12,371 nt of DNA from Coriobacteriaceae bacterium (GCA_004553405.1 SFLO01000009.1:1-12371); one strand, 5' to 3'. Counted from the stretch's first letter, positions 1-6,267 are shown. The notes: generated by a model from the sequence alone, not told the origin. Numbers and translations: made by a program.

Positions 1-297
1 GTCCGCAACACCAGCGGCGTCACCGGCTTTGTTGGTAGCGAGGGCCAGCCCGTGCCCCTGTCGCGCGAGGAGTTCGCCAAGATCACCAAGCGCGTCGACC
101 CCGTGACCGCCGTCAAGAAGACCACCACCGACCTCACCGAGGGCATGGTCGTCAAGGTTGTCAACGGTCCGCTGGCTGACTTCGATGGCACCGTCTCCGA
201 AGTCAACGCGGATGCGGGCAAGGTCAAGGTTCTCGTGTCCATCTTCGGCCGCGAAACCCCCGTCGAGCTCAGCTTCGACCAGGTGGCCAAGATCTAG
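1..297 (+). CDS. nusG: Transcription termination/antitermination factor NusG, C-terminal part
   Basis: The gene is cut by the left edge; 98 codons are visible, read from base 1 to TAG at 295-297. NusG binds RNA polymerase through its N-terminal NGN domain and contacts Rho or ribosomal protein S10 through its C-terminal KOW domain. The visible start ([20 protein letters not shown]) is the typical end of the NGN domain. A linker rich in lysine and threonine follows, then a complete KOW domain with the [18 protein letters not shown] stretch and the usual ending near DQVAKI. The ATG at base 52 is internal and is not the start. NusG directly upstream of rplK-rplA is the standard bacterial order. 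Identity is sure; the N-terminal half lies outside the window. Confidence 0.96.
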   Translation, partial: VRNTSGVTGFVGSEGQPVPLSREEFAKITKRVDPVTAVKKTTTDLTEGMVVKVVNGPLADFDGTVSEVNADAGKVKVLVSIFGRETPVELSFDQVAKI

Positions 298-310
298 ATT
301 TGGAAGAACT

Positions 311-359
311 CACGCTTTGGTGCCTCTGTGGACGAGGGCTTCTCACCTAAGCGTGTTTT
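311..359 (+). terminator. Long hairpin plus T4 after nusG: weak terminator or attenuator
   Basis: Bases 311-322 (CACGCTTTGGTG) pair with 344-355 (CACCTAAGCGTG), giving a 12-position stem with a single T-T mismatch, followed at once by TTTT (356-359). The 21-base loop holds a small inner stem (CCTC 323-326 with GAGG 334-337). It lies 13 bases after the nusG stop. The T-run is short and the stem has a mismatch, so partial termination that lowers rplK-rplA transcription relative to nusG is more likely than a full stop. The pairing is seen directly; the function is inferred. Confidence 0.45.
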
Positions 360-370
360 CTATAGATGCA

Positions 371-418
371 CTGAAGGAGGCCTTCTAGCTTGGGGCTAGC
401 AGGCCAGACAGATAAGGA
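371..418 (+). promoter_or_regulatory. Candidate ribosomal protein L1-binding leader of rplK-rplA
   Basis: GGCCT (379-383) pairs with AGGCC (401-405) and CTAGC (385-389) with GCTAG (395-399), with one T/C mismatch between the two stems and a TTGGG loop. Below them, CTG (371-373) can pair with CAG (409-411), leaving an asymmetric internal loop (AAGGA against AGA). No T-run follows, so it is not a terminator. In many bacteria L1 represses its own L11-L1 operon by binding a leader structure that mimics its 23S rRNA site, often with a GAAGGAGGC-like 5' strand, which is seen here at 373-381. The rplK ribosome-binding site AAGGA (414-418) lies just after the structure, so bound L1 could block it. 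The lower helix is weak, so the assignment is tentative. Confidence 0.45.
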
Positions 419-425
419 ATGAAAC

Positions 426-851
426 ATGGCTAAGGAAATCGAGGGCTTTATCAAGCTTCAGATCCCCGGTGGCCAGGCTAACCCGGCTCCCCCGGTTGGT
501 CCTGCACTGGGTGCAAAGGGCGTCAACATCATGCAGTTCTGCCAGGCATTCAACGCTGCCACGCAGGACAAGATGGGCACCATCGTCCCCGTCGAGATCA
601 CTGTCTACGATGACAAGACCTTCGACTTCGTCTGCAAGACCCCTCCCGCTGCCTTCCTGATCAAGAAGGCCCTGGGCATCGAGAGCGCAGCCGCCAACTC
701 CGTCAAGGAGATCGCCGGCACCCTCACCCAGGAGCAGCTGACCGAGATCGCCGAGACCAAGATGCCGGACCTCAACGCCAACGACATCGAGGCCGCCAAG
801 AAGATCGTCGCCGGCACCGCCCGCTCCATGGGCGTCAAGATCGCCGAGTAG
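426..851 (+). CDS. rplK: 50S ribosomal protein L11
   Basis: This 141-residue protein has the normal family length. L11 binds the GTPase-associated region of 23S rRNA with L10-L12 and supports factor-dependent GTP hydrolysis and the stringent response. The N-terminal domain carries the conserved proline-rich [20 protein letters not shown] stretch (residues about 22-41). The C-terminal rRNA-binding domain includes [14 protein letters not shown] and ends with [10 protein letters not shown]. Start ATG at 426 has AAGGA at 414-418, seven bases upstream. It sits between nusG and rplA, 128 bases after the nusG stop and 87 bases before rplA. Regulation by the upstream hairpins is likely. Nothing in the protein looks odd. 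Confidence 0.98.
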   Translation: MAKEIEGFIKLQIPGGQANPAPPVGPALGAKGVNIMQFCQAFNAATQDKMGTIVPVEITVYDDKTFDFVCKTPPAAFLIKKALGIESAAANSVKEIAGTLTQEQLTEIAETKMPDLNANDIEAAKKIVAGTARSMGVKIAE

Positions 852-870
852 CACCCGCACGAGGTAACCC

Positions 871-913
871 GCAGGCACGGCCTGCATGAGATATGTGGAA
901 GGGCTGGCAGCCC
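871..913 (+). other. Two small hairpins between rplK and rplA
   Basis: GCAGGC (871-876) pairs with GCCTGC (880-885) across an ACG loop, and GGGCT (901-905) pairs with AGCCC (909-913) across a GGC loop. Neither is followed by a T-run, so they are not intrinsic terminators. They may protect mRNA ends or form a processing site between the two cistrons. The pairings are seen; any role is a guess. Confidence 0.4.
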
Positions 914-938
914 GCTATTACCACGAGGAGGTAATGAA

Positions 939-1643
939 ATGCCTAAGCACGGAAAGAAGTACGTCGAGGCCGCCAAGAAGGTGACCGAGGACCTGTACAC
1001 CCCCATGGCCGCTATCAAGCTGGCTCAGGAGATCTCCTTCGCAAACTACGATGAGACCATCGAGGCCCACTTCCGCCTGGGTATCGACACCCGCCAGGCA
1101 GACCAGCAGGTCCGCGGTTCCATCTCCCTGCCCAACGGCACCGGCAAGTCCGTCCGCGTCGCCGTCTTCGCCGAGGGCGCCAAGGCCGACGAGGCCCGCG
1201 CTGCCGGCGCCGAGGTTGTCGGCTCCGACGACCTGGTCGCAGAGATCCAGAAGGGCGAGATCAACTTCGACGCCGCTATCGCCACCCCGGACATGATGTC
1301 CAAGGTCGGTCGCCTGGGCAAGATCCTGGGCCCCCGCGGCATGATGCCCAACCCCAAGCTGGGCACTGTCACCATGGACGTCGCCAAGGCCGTCGCCGAG
1401 CTCAAGGGTGGCAAGATCGAGTACCGCGCCGACCGTTACGGCATCTGCCATTGCGTCATCGGCAAGAAGTCCTTCACCCCCGAGGCACTGGCCGAGAACT
1501 ACGGCGCTCTTTATGACGAGATCCTGCGCGTCAAGCCCTCTGCTGCAAAGGGCAAGTACGTGAAGTCCGTCTCCATCTCCTCTTCCATGGGCCCTGGTAT
1601 CCCCGTGGACGACAGCGTCAAGCGCGCATACGCCGAGGCCTAG
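939..1643 (+). CDS. rplA: 50S ribosomal protein L1
   Basis: This 234-residue protein has the usual L1 length. L1 builds the mobile L1 stalk near the E site and commonly represses translation of its own operon. Recognisable blocks in order are [13 protein letters not shown] at the N-terminus, [46 protein letters not shown], the rRNA-contacting [19 protein letters not shown], and [16 protein letters not shown] at the C-terminus. The start ATG at 939 follows a strong GAGGAGGT ribosome-binding site (925-932). It is the last gene of the nusG-rplK-rplA stretch and is followed by a strong terminator, so rplJ-rplL are not co-transcribed from here. Confidence 0.98.
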   Translation: MPKHGKKYVEAAKKVTEDLYTPMAAIKLAQEISFANYDETIEAHFRLGIDTRQADQQVRGSISLPNGTGKSVRVAVFAEGAKADEARAAGAEVVGSDDLVAEIQKGEINFDAAIATPDMMSKVGRLGKILGPRGMMPNPKLGTVTMDVAKAVAELKGGKIEYRADRYGICHCVIGKKSFTPEALAENYGALYDEILRVKPSAAKGKYVKSVSISSSMGPGIPVDDSVKRAYAEA

Positions 1644-1660
1644 GCCCCAGGCGCACACAG

Positions 1661-1697
1661 CACGAGAAAAGCCGCCCTTCGGGGCGGCTTTTCTGTG
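1661..1697. terminator. Strong bidirectional intrinsic terminator after rplA
   Basis: AGAAAAGCCGCCC (1665-1677) pairs perfectly with GGGCGGCTTTTCT (1682-1694) around a stable TTCG tetraloop. CAC (1661-1663) and GTG (1695-1697) extend the stem past one bulged G. The A-rich and T-rich bottom strands supply a T-tract in both directions, so it can end rplA transcripts on the plus strand and the convergent cyclo-ligase transcript on the minus strand. Confidence 0.93.
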
Positions 1698-1736
1698 TTG
1701 AGGGAGGATGACAGCGCGCCTGCACGCGCTGGGCGC

Positions 1737-2327
1737 CTAGCGCTGGATGATGCGGCTGGGGGTGACGACGTAGTCCATGCGGCGGTCGTGCACACCGTAG
1801 GGGACGGATTCGCAGACCTGCTCGTCGAAGGCGACGCCCACGACGAGGCAGTCGCCCCTGAGGTGGGGGATGAAGCGGTCGTAGCAGCCGCCGCCCTGAC
1901 CCAGACGCCTGCAGTTCTCGTCGAAGGCGATGCCGGGGACGAAGAGGAGGTCGATGTCCTCTGCACGGACGAGCCTCTCGCTCGAGACGATATCGAGGGG
2001 CTGGATGAGCGTGGGGTCCTGCACGAACAGGGGGGCCTCGCCGCGCTCCACGGCGGCGAAGGTGATGATGCTGTCTGCGTGCATGACCGGGTAGGCGATG
2101 ATGGGGGAGGGGTCGAGCAGGCGCAGCGCCCTGACGAGGTCGTCAAGGGATGCCTCGGACCCGTAGGCTTGGTAGACGCCCACAACGCGGGAGTTGCGGA
2201 CGGCAGGGAGCTTGTAGAGACGCTCGGCGAGGTCGTCCTCATACCCCTTTCGCTGAAGGGGACCGATCGCGTCGCGCACGCCGCGCATGCTGCTCCGCAG
2301 GGCGTGCTTGTCTTCAACGAGACCCAT
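1737..2327 (-). CDS. 5-formyltetrahydrofolate cyclo-ligase
   Basis: The enzyme (MTHFS family; called fau, ygfA or yqgN in other species) uses ATP to convert 5-formyl-THF to 5,10-methenyl-THF in the cytoplasm, returning a storage folate to the one-carbon pool. The 196-residue product is of normal length. Visible family marks are the basic N-terminus (KHALRSSMRGVRDAI, residues 7-21), VPGIAFD (130-136), the phosphate/Mg-ATP motif LGQGGGCYDRF (142-152) and the DRRMDYVVTP ending. I chose the ATG at 2327 because family homology begins there. In-frame ATGs up to 2462 would add a stretch unlike the family and rich in inverted repeats. The ribosome-binding site is weak (GGA in the leader). It is a single gene, convergent with rplA and divergent from lysC. 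Confidence 0.93.
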   Translation of the reverse strand: MGLVEDKHALRSSMRGVRDAIGPLQRKGYEDDLAERLYKLPAVRNSRVVGVYQAYGSEASLDDLVRALRLLDPSPIIAYPVMHADSIITFAAVERGEAPLFVQDPTLIQPLDIVSSERLVRAEDIDLLFVPGIAFDENCRRLGQGGGCYDRFIPHLRGDCLVVGVAFDEQVCESVPYGVHDRRMDYVVTPSRIIQR

Positions 2328-2342
2328 ACAGATCCAAACACT

Positions 2343-2431
2343 CGGGCTTGCCGCCGCTGCGTGCTGCCACACTGCGGAACGATCCTGCGTCGGCAGCGGT
2401 TGCCCGTGCAGGCGCTCCCCGAGGGGGAGCG
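2343..2431 (-). other. Structured leader with competing hairpins upstream of cyclo-ligase gene
   Basis: In minus-strand RNA, CGGGC (2406-2402) pairs with GCCCG (2347-2343), and CCGCTGC inside it pairs with GCAGCGG. The inner GCTGCC can instead pair with GGCAGC, which competes for the same bases. Upstream of these lies a separate perfect 8-bp hairpin, CGCTCCCC with GGGGAGCG (2413-2420 and 2424-2431). The block ends about 15 bases before the ATG at 2327. This could be a 5' regulatory leader or a small RNA; no known family was recognised. The pairings are seen; whether the region is transcribed is unknown. Confidence 0.35.
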
Positions 2432-2495
2432 AGAAAGCCATGGTTATCATTAAAACGCACAAAGAGTACCACGAAGTGCAAGATTAGTACAAATC

Positions 2496-2512
2496 GGGGG
2501 CATCTTGCCCCC
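2496..2512. repeat. Perfect 7-bp hairpin in lysC/cyclo-ligase intergenic region
   Basis: GGGGGCA (2496-2502) pairs with TGCCCCC (2506-2512) over a TCT loop. Neither side has a proper T-run (the minus strand reads GATTTG afterwards), so it is not a convincing terminator. It may be an operator or part of a leader. Confidence 0.4.
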
Positions 2513-2743
2513 ACTCGGCCCCTTGCTAATGCGCGGAAATCGCCAACAAATGGGAACAGTATGTACAAATGACGGCGAGACGCGCCGGGGCGATGAGAGT
2601 GGGGATAACGTTGGGGGGCGAAGATGGCGCTTTGACCCTAAGCAGGAAAAATCTGAGCCCGAGCCCCGCCCTCGCTCGCGTACCCTATGCAAATACCGCA
2701 GCAGCCGCTGCGCACGCGTCAACGATCATCGATAGGGAGACCT

Positions 2744-4024
2744 ATGTCACTTGTAGTCGCAAAGTTCGGTGGAACCAGCGTTGCTACGCCCGAGCGCGTT
2801 TTGAGCGTCGCAAAGCGCCTGGTTCAGCGCAAGCGCTCCGGAGACAAGGTGGTTGCCGTCGTTTCTGCGATGGGCAAGACCACAGACGACCTCATCGCGC
2901 TCGCCAACCAAGTCAACACCAACCCCCCTGCCCGTGAGATGGACACGCTCCTCTCCACCGGAGAGCTCGTTTCTATGGCGATGGTGGCCATGGCCATCCA
3001 CAGCCAGGGCGAGGAGGCCATCAGCCTGAGCGGCCGCCAAGTGGGCCTTGTCACCAACGACGTCCATGGCAAGGCAAAGATCCGCGAGATCCACGCCGAG
3101 CGCATCAAGGAGGCCCTCGAGGAGGACAAGATCGTCATCGTCGCCGGCTTCCAGGGCATCGATGCAAACGGCGACGTCACCACGCTTGGCCGAGGCGGCT
3201 CTGACACCACGGCCGTGGCCATCGCCGCGGGCATCCACGCCGACGTCTGCGAGATCTACACCGATGTCGACGGCGTTTACAGCGCCGACCCCCGCGTTGC
3301 CCCCAAGGCCCAGAAGATCGACGTCATCTCCTATGAGGAGATGCTCGAGATGGCAGCTGCCGGCGCAGGCGTCCTGCACAAGCGCTGCGTCGAGTTCGCC
3401 CGCAAGTACGGAGTCACTATCCACTGCCGCTCCTCGTTCAACGACGAGCCCGGCACCCTCGTGAAGGAGTACGAGTCCCACATGGAGAAAGCACTGGTCA
3501 CCGGCGTTGCCCACGATTCCTCTGAAGCAAAGTTCACCATCCGCGACGTGCCCGACACCGAGGGCATCGCGGCGACTGTCTTCGGCGCGCTTGCAGACGC
3601 CAACATCTCCGTCGACATGATCATCCAGAACATCTCCGAAGACGGCCACGCCGACATCTCCTTCACCTCTCCCAAGGCAGACATCAACCGCACCCGCGAG
3701 GTCATGGAGGCCATCGTCGAGAAGACCGGGGCTGCGGAGTTCGTCGTCGCAGAGGACATCGCCAAGGTCTCCATCGTCGGCGCGGGCATGAAGGCCGCAC
3801 CCGGCGTTGCCGCCAAGATGTTCCGCACCCTCGCCGATGCCGGCATCAACCTCTCCCTCATCACCACCTCTGACATCCGCACCTCCGTCGTCATCCCCGG
3901 CGACAAGGGCCCCGAAGCTGTCCGCGCCCTCCACACTGCCTTTGGACTCGACGGCGACGACGTCTTCGAGGAGACCCAGCTGAGCGCAGAGGAGCTCGCC
4001 GCCAAGATGGCCAAGGGCAGGTAA
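2744..4024 (+). CDS. lysC: Aspartate kinase (aspartokinase), alpha subunit
   Basis: Aspartokinase phosphorylates L-aspartate with ATP, the first step toward lysine/diaminopimelate, threonine and methionine. The 426-residue product has the length of the Bacillus and Corynebacterium enzymes. The kinase domain shows KFGGTS (7-12), the SAMGKTTDDL loop (41-50), STGELVSM (71-78) and the nucleotide-site GRGGSDTTA (149-157) followed by YTDVDGVYSADPR. Two ACT domains follow (roughly 260-335 and 340-410), the sites of feedback inhibition by lysine and/or threonine. Start ATG 2744 follows AGGGAGA; the in-frame ATG at 2687 would add 19 residues unlike the family. The gene stands apart from other lysine genes and is followed 11 bases later by an FAD-dependent oxidoreductase, probably in the same transcript. 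Confidence 0.97.
   Translation: MSLVVAKFGGTSVATPERVLSVAKRLVQRKRSGDKVVAVVSAMGKTTDDLIALANQVNTNPPAREMDTLLSTGELVSMAMVAMAIHSQGEEAISLSGRQVGLVTNDVHGKAKIREIHAERIKEALEEDKIVIVAGFQGIDANGDVTTLGRGGSDTTAVAIAAGIHADVCEIYTDVDGVYSADPRVAPKAQKIDVISYEEMLEMAAAGAGVLHKRCVEFARKYGVTIHCRSSFNDEPGTLVKEYESHMEKALVTGVAHDSSEAKFTIRDVPDTEGIAATVFGALADANISVDMIIQNISEDGHADISFTSPKADINRTREVMEAIVEKTGAAEFVVAEDIAKVSIVGAGMKAAPGVAAKMFRTLADAGINLSLITTSDIRTSVVIPGDKGPEAVRALHTAFGLDGDDVFEETQLSAEELAAKMAKGR
3464..3484 (+). promoter_or_regulatory. Internal translation start for aspartokinase beta subunit
   Basis: AAGGAG (3464-3469) lies 12 bases upstream of an in-frame ATG at 3482, codon 247 of lysC. Translation from there would give a 180-residue protein made only of the two ACT domains, beginning MEKALVTGVAHDSSEAKF. 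In Corynebacterium glutamicum and Bacillus subtilis the same internal start makes the beta subunit of an alpha2beta2 enzyme; the Corynebacterium beta subunit, as I remember it, starts at nearly the same point with a very similar sequence. The 12-base spacing is longer than ideal. Confidence 0.5.
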
Positions 4025-4035
4025 TCCCGGCCGGC

Positions 4036-5628
4036 ATGGAGATCAAGAACAACATCAAGCTCAGCCTCGACCAGGGCGCTGCCGTCGAGGCCGACCTCGC
4101 GCCAGACCTTTCGTCTGCAACCCTGGCCCGCATCCTGAGAGTGCCCAGGGCCTACCTGCTGCGCCGCAGCGTCGATGCGCGCAAGCGCGACCAGTTGTGC
4201 TTCGTCGCCAGCGTGGGCGTCGGCGCGGGGGCAGGGGCCCCTGCGCCCGTGGTGCCCCTCGAGCAGCGCGAGATCCCGCGCTGTTGGGGAGACAGCCGCC
4301 CCATCGTGGTGGGCATGGGTCCTGCGGGCCTCTTCGCCGCCCTCGAACTCGCCGAGATGGGCCTGCGACCCCTGGTGATCGAGCGAGGGGCCCCCGTGGA
4401 GCAGCGCGCGCAGGACGTGGCCGCCTACCAGGCCACCCGCGTGCTCGACACGCGCAGCAACGTGCAGTTCGGCGAGGGCGGTGCGGGCACCTTCAGCGAC
4501 GGCAAACTCACCTGCGGGAAGAACTCCCCCTACACCGCCCAGGTGCTCGGCACCTTTGTGGCGGCGGGTGCGCCGCTCGAGATCCTGTGGCAGGCCAAGC
4601 CGCACATCGGCACAGACGTGCTCGGCGGCGTGGTGGCCCGGATCAGGGAGAGGATCGTCGCCTGCGGGGGAGAGGTGCGCTTCTTCACCCAGCTCGTCGA
4701 CCTGCGCATCGAAGACGGGGTCCTCACGGGTGCCTGCCTGCGCGGCGAGGGCGGCGATGAGCTCGTGGAGGCGAGCGCGCTCATACTCGCAGCCGGCCAT
4801 TCTGCCCGCGACACCTTCGAGATGCTCAAGCAGCGCGGCGTCGAGCTTGAGCCCAAGCCCTTCAGCATGGGCGTGCGCATCGAGCACCCCCAGGGCTTCA
4901 TCGACCGCGCGCTCTACGGCTCGGCAGCCGGGCACCCCGCTCTGGGGGCGGCAGACTACAAGATCAACACCCATCTCCCCAGCGGCAGGGGCGTGTACAG
5001 CTTCTGCATGTGCCCCGGGGGGACGGTCGTGGCCGCCTCGAGCGAGGAGGGCGGCCTGTGCGTCAACGGCATGAGCGTCCAGGCCAGAGACGGCGCCAAC
5101 GCGAACTCCGCCCTGCTGTGCGGCGTGAACCCGGAGGACTTCGCAGACTGCGGGAGCGAGCCGGGCGACCCCCTGGCGGGCATCGCCTTCCAGCGAAGGT
5201 GGGAGCGCGCGGCCTTCGAGCTCGGCGGCGGGGATTGGACCGCTCCGGGGCAGACGGTGGGAAGCTTCACCGGTCGCAGCGGGAAGGGGCGCAGGAAGCC
5301 CGTCCGCGTCAAGCCGAGCTACCCCCTGGGCGTGCGCGAGGCAGACCTCCACAGCTGCCTGCCGGGCTTTGTGGGCGAGGCGCTCGAGCAGGCGCTGCCC
5401 CAGCTGGGGCAAAAACTCGTGGGCTTCAACAACCCCGGTGCGTTCATGACGGGCGTCGAGGCGCGCAGCAGCTCGCCCGTGCGCATCGTGAGGGATGCCG
5501 AGAGCCTGCAGGCCACGCGCGTCGCGGGCCTGTACCCCTGCGGCGAGGGAGCCGGCTACGCAGGCGGCATCATGTCCGCCGCCATCGACGGCATCAAGGT
5601 CGCCTCGGCTGTGATAGACACCATGTAA
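4036..5628 (+). CDS. FAD-dependent oxidoreductase of the COG2509 type, substrate unknown
   Basis: The 530-residue protein matches a widespread family of uncharacterised FAD-dependent dehydrogenases, at normal length. The first 60 residues form the family's small N-terminal domain (NIKLSLDQ near 6-13, RRSVDARKRDQL near 43-54). The FAD-binding Rossmann fold follows with GMGPAG (93-98), ERG (116-118), where the acidic residue should bind the ribose, and the family hallmark FGEGGAGTFSDGKL (145-158). Near the C-terminus, LYPCGEGAGYAGGIMSAAIDG is the second FAD contact. No signal peptide or membrane segment is visible, so it is probably cytoplasmic. It starts 11 bases after lysC with no clear ribosome-binding site, which suggests translational coupling. 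Several cysteines occur (for example CMCPGG and LYPCGE), but no cluster motif. A link to lysine metabolism is only inferred from position. Confidence 0.88.
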   Translation: MEIKNNIKLSLDQGAAVEADLAPDLSSATLARILRVPRAYLLRRSVDARKRDQLCFVASVGVGAGAGAPAPVVPLEQREIPRCWGDSRPIVVGMGPAGLFAALELAEMGLRPLVIERGAPVEQRAQDVAAYQATRVLDTRSNVQFGEGGAGTFSDGKLTCGKNSPYTAQVLGTFVAAGAPLEILWQAKPHIGTDVLGGVVARIRERIVACGGEVRFFTQLVDLRIEDGVLTGACLRGEGGDELVEASALILAAGHSARDTFEMLKQRGVELEPKPFSMGVRIEHPQGFIDRALYGSAAGHPALGAADYKINTHLPSGRGVYSFCMCPGGTVVAASSEEGGLCVNGMSVQARDGANANSALLCGVNPEDFADCGSEPGDPLAGIAFQRRWERAAFELGGGDWTAPGQTVGSFTGRSGKGRRKPVRVKPSYPLGVREADLHSCLPGFVGEALEQALPQLGQKLVGFNNPGAFMTGVEARSSSPVRIVRDAESLQATRVAGLYPCGEGAGYAGGIMSAAIDGIKVASAVIDTM

Positions 5629-5632
5629 AACA

Positions 5633-5661
5633 CAGGCGGGCGCCCGAGGGGCGCCCGCCTG
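5633..5661 (-). terminator. GC-rich terminator between convergent oxidoreductase and veg genes
   Basis: CAGGCGGGCGCCC (5633-5645) and GGGCGCCCGCCTG (5649-5661) form a perfect 13-bp stem with a 3-base loop. On the minus strand it is followed by TGTTTTAC, a usable T-tract, so it should end the veg transcript. On the plus strand no T-run follows, so it may only slow polymerase or protect the oxidoreductase mRNA end. A second small stem, AAGCAC (5663-5668) with GTGCTT (5679-5684), overlaps the veg stop codon. Confidence 0.8.
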
Positions 5662-5682
5662 CAAGCACGCTGTTGGGAGTGC

Positions 5683-5985
5683 TTACTGAAGGACCTCTTC
5701 CTTGATTTCCGGGAAGAGGAGCTCGTTGGTGTCGAGGTCGGTCAGCTCGACCATGCCGGTGAGAACGTCGACGTACTGATACGACTGGCGTGCCTTGCGA
5801 CCGCGCCTCTCCGTGGTCTCGATGATGAAGAGGGAGGGGTGGGCCTGGGTGAGGACGCCCTCGCGCTCGACGATCTTGGAGCGGCCCATGTTGGCCCTGA
5901 TGCGGAGGCGCTTGCCAGTGTAGCCGGTAAGGGTCTCGTGAATGGAGCTGACAGTCTGCACCTGTTCGATGATTTCTTCGTCCAT
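5683..5985 (-). CDS. veg: Veg family protein
   Basis: This 100-residue protein resembles Bacillus subtilis Veg. The shared core is GYTGKRLRIRANMGRSKIVEREGVLTQAHPSLFIIE in content (residues about 21-56; key points GKRL, GR, K, ERxGxL, YPS/HPS-like FVI) followed by SYQYVDVLTGMVEL. In B. subtilis Veg is abundant and promotes biofilm gene expression by counteracting SinR; whether that applies here is unknown, since SinR is not expected in this lineage. The N-terminal extension (MDEEIIEQVQTV) is longer than in Bacillus. Start ATG at 5985 has AAAAGG four to five bases upstream. It is divergent from pgi-ispE; in Bacillus veg also lies beside ispE, so the neighbourhood is partly conserved. Confidence 0.9.
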   Translation of the reverse strand: MDEEIIEQVQTVSSIHETLTGYTGKRLRIRANMGRSKIVEREGVLTQAHPSLFIIETTERRGRKARQSYQYVDVLTGMVELTDLDTNELLFPEIKEEVLQ

Positions 5986-6021
5986 AATGCCTTTTCCACC
6001 TAGTTGACAGATAGACTCAGA

Positions 6022-6050
6022 ATACTACCACGAAAAAATGAAGAAGCCAA
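6022..6050 (-). promoter_or_regulatory. Candidate sigma-A-type promoter of veg
   Basis: On the minus strand TTGGCT (6050-6045) and TAGTAT (6027-6022) are separated by exactly 17 bases, each matching four of six consensus positions. Transcription would start about 30 bases upstream of the veg ATG at 5985. The match is moderate, and other AT-rich hexamers nearby could serve as well. Confidence 0.4.
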
Positions 6051-6200
6051 TAGCTGTTATCAGCAGGCAACTTTGGTAAGGAGAGCCCCGTAGCTGGGAA
6101 AACAGGGGGCGATCTTTGTTCCACAGGGCGACGGATACGGTGCTGCGCCGGCCGCCTCATTAAAACTCCGCAGTTCTTATGAATCGGGGCGCGGGCAGCG

Positions 6201-6224
6201 CTCACGGGTATACTCTTGCGTGAG
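6201..6224 (+). promoter_or_regulatory. -10 box inside a perfect inverted repeat upstream of pgi
   Basis: TATACT (6209-6214) matches the -10 consensus at five of six positions. It is framed by CTCACG (6201-6206) and CGTGAG (6219-6224), a perfect 6-bp inverted repeat with a 12-base spacer that would cover the -10 box and the start of transcription near 6221. This layout suits a repressor site. No good -35 box is visible 16-18 bases upstream. A start near 6221 would leave a leader of about 47 bases holding a small hairpin (GCGCC 6231-6235 with GGCGC 6240-6244). Confidence 0.45.
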
Positions 6225-6267
6225 TCACATGCGCCGGCAGGCGCCAGAGCAGATGGGAAGAAGGCAG

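Larger units (their letters stand above)
2328..2743. other. Divergent intergenic region between cyclo-ligase gene and lysC
   Basis: These 416 bases separate two divergent starts. The part next to the cyclo-ligase start is rich in inverted repeats (listed separately). The middle (about 2435-2575) is more AT-rich than the surroundings and must hold at least part of the promoters, but I see no convincing -35/-10 pair on either strand. The octamer GTACAAAT occurs twice in direct orientation (2487-2494 and 2563-2570), which could be a regulator site or chance. No tRNA, signal-recognition-particle RNA core, lysine riboswitch core or T-box AGGGTGG motif was seen. The lysC ribosome-binding site AGGGAGA ends the region. 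Confidence 0.6.

Noticed and set aside
1695..2453. Plus-strand open frame over the cyclo-ligase gene
   Set aside because: The minus strand carries a full enzyme with LGQGGGCYD and other motifs; the plus frame has no recognisable features.
2341..2460. 6S RNA or signal-recognition-particle RNA upstream of the cyclo-ligase gene
   Set aside because: The region folds, but there is no GGAAGC-type core of the particle RNA and no clear long 6S-type helix with a central bubble, so it is only reported as an unassigned structured leader.
2570..2743. Lysine riboswitch or T-box upstream of lysC
   Set aside because: I looked for the lysine-riboswitch core and the T-box AGGGTGG element and found neither; the GC-rich runs do not form the expected helices.
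3331..5664. Long open frame on the minus strand opposite lysC and the oxidoreductase
   Set aside because: It is a by-product of the high-GC third positions of the plus-strand genes. Its composition is biased and it resembles no protein family.
6004..6031. Perfect TTGACA (-35) on the plus strand upstream of pgi
   Set aside because: No acceptable -10 hexamer lies 16-18 bases downstream (best is TACCAC), and it falls in the veg promoter and leader area.
6220..6267. Upstream in-frame starts of pgi (GTG 6220, ATG 6229, ATG 6253)
   Set aside because: The first coincides with the likely transcription start, the extra residues resemble no family member, and ATG 6268 has GAAGAAGG directly upstream, although at short spacing.
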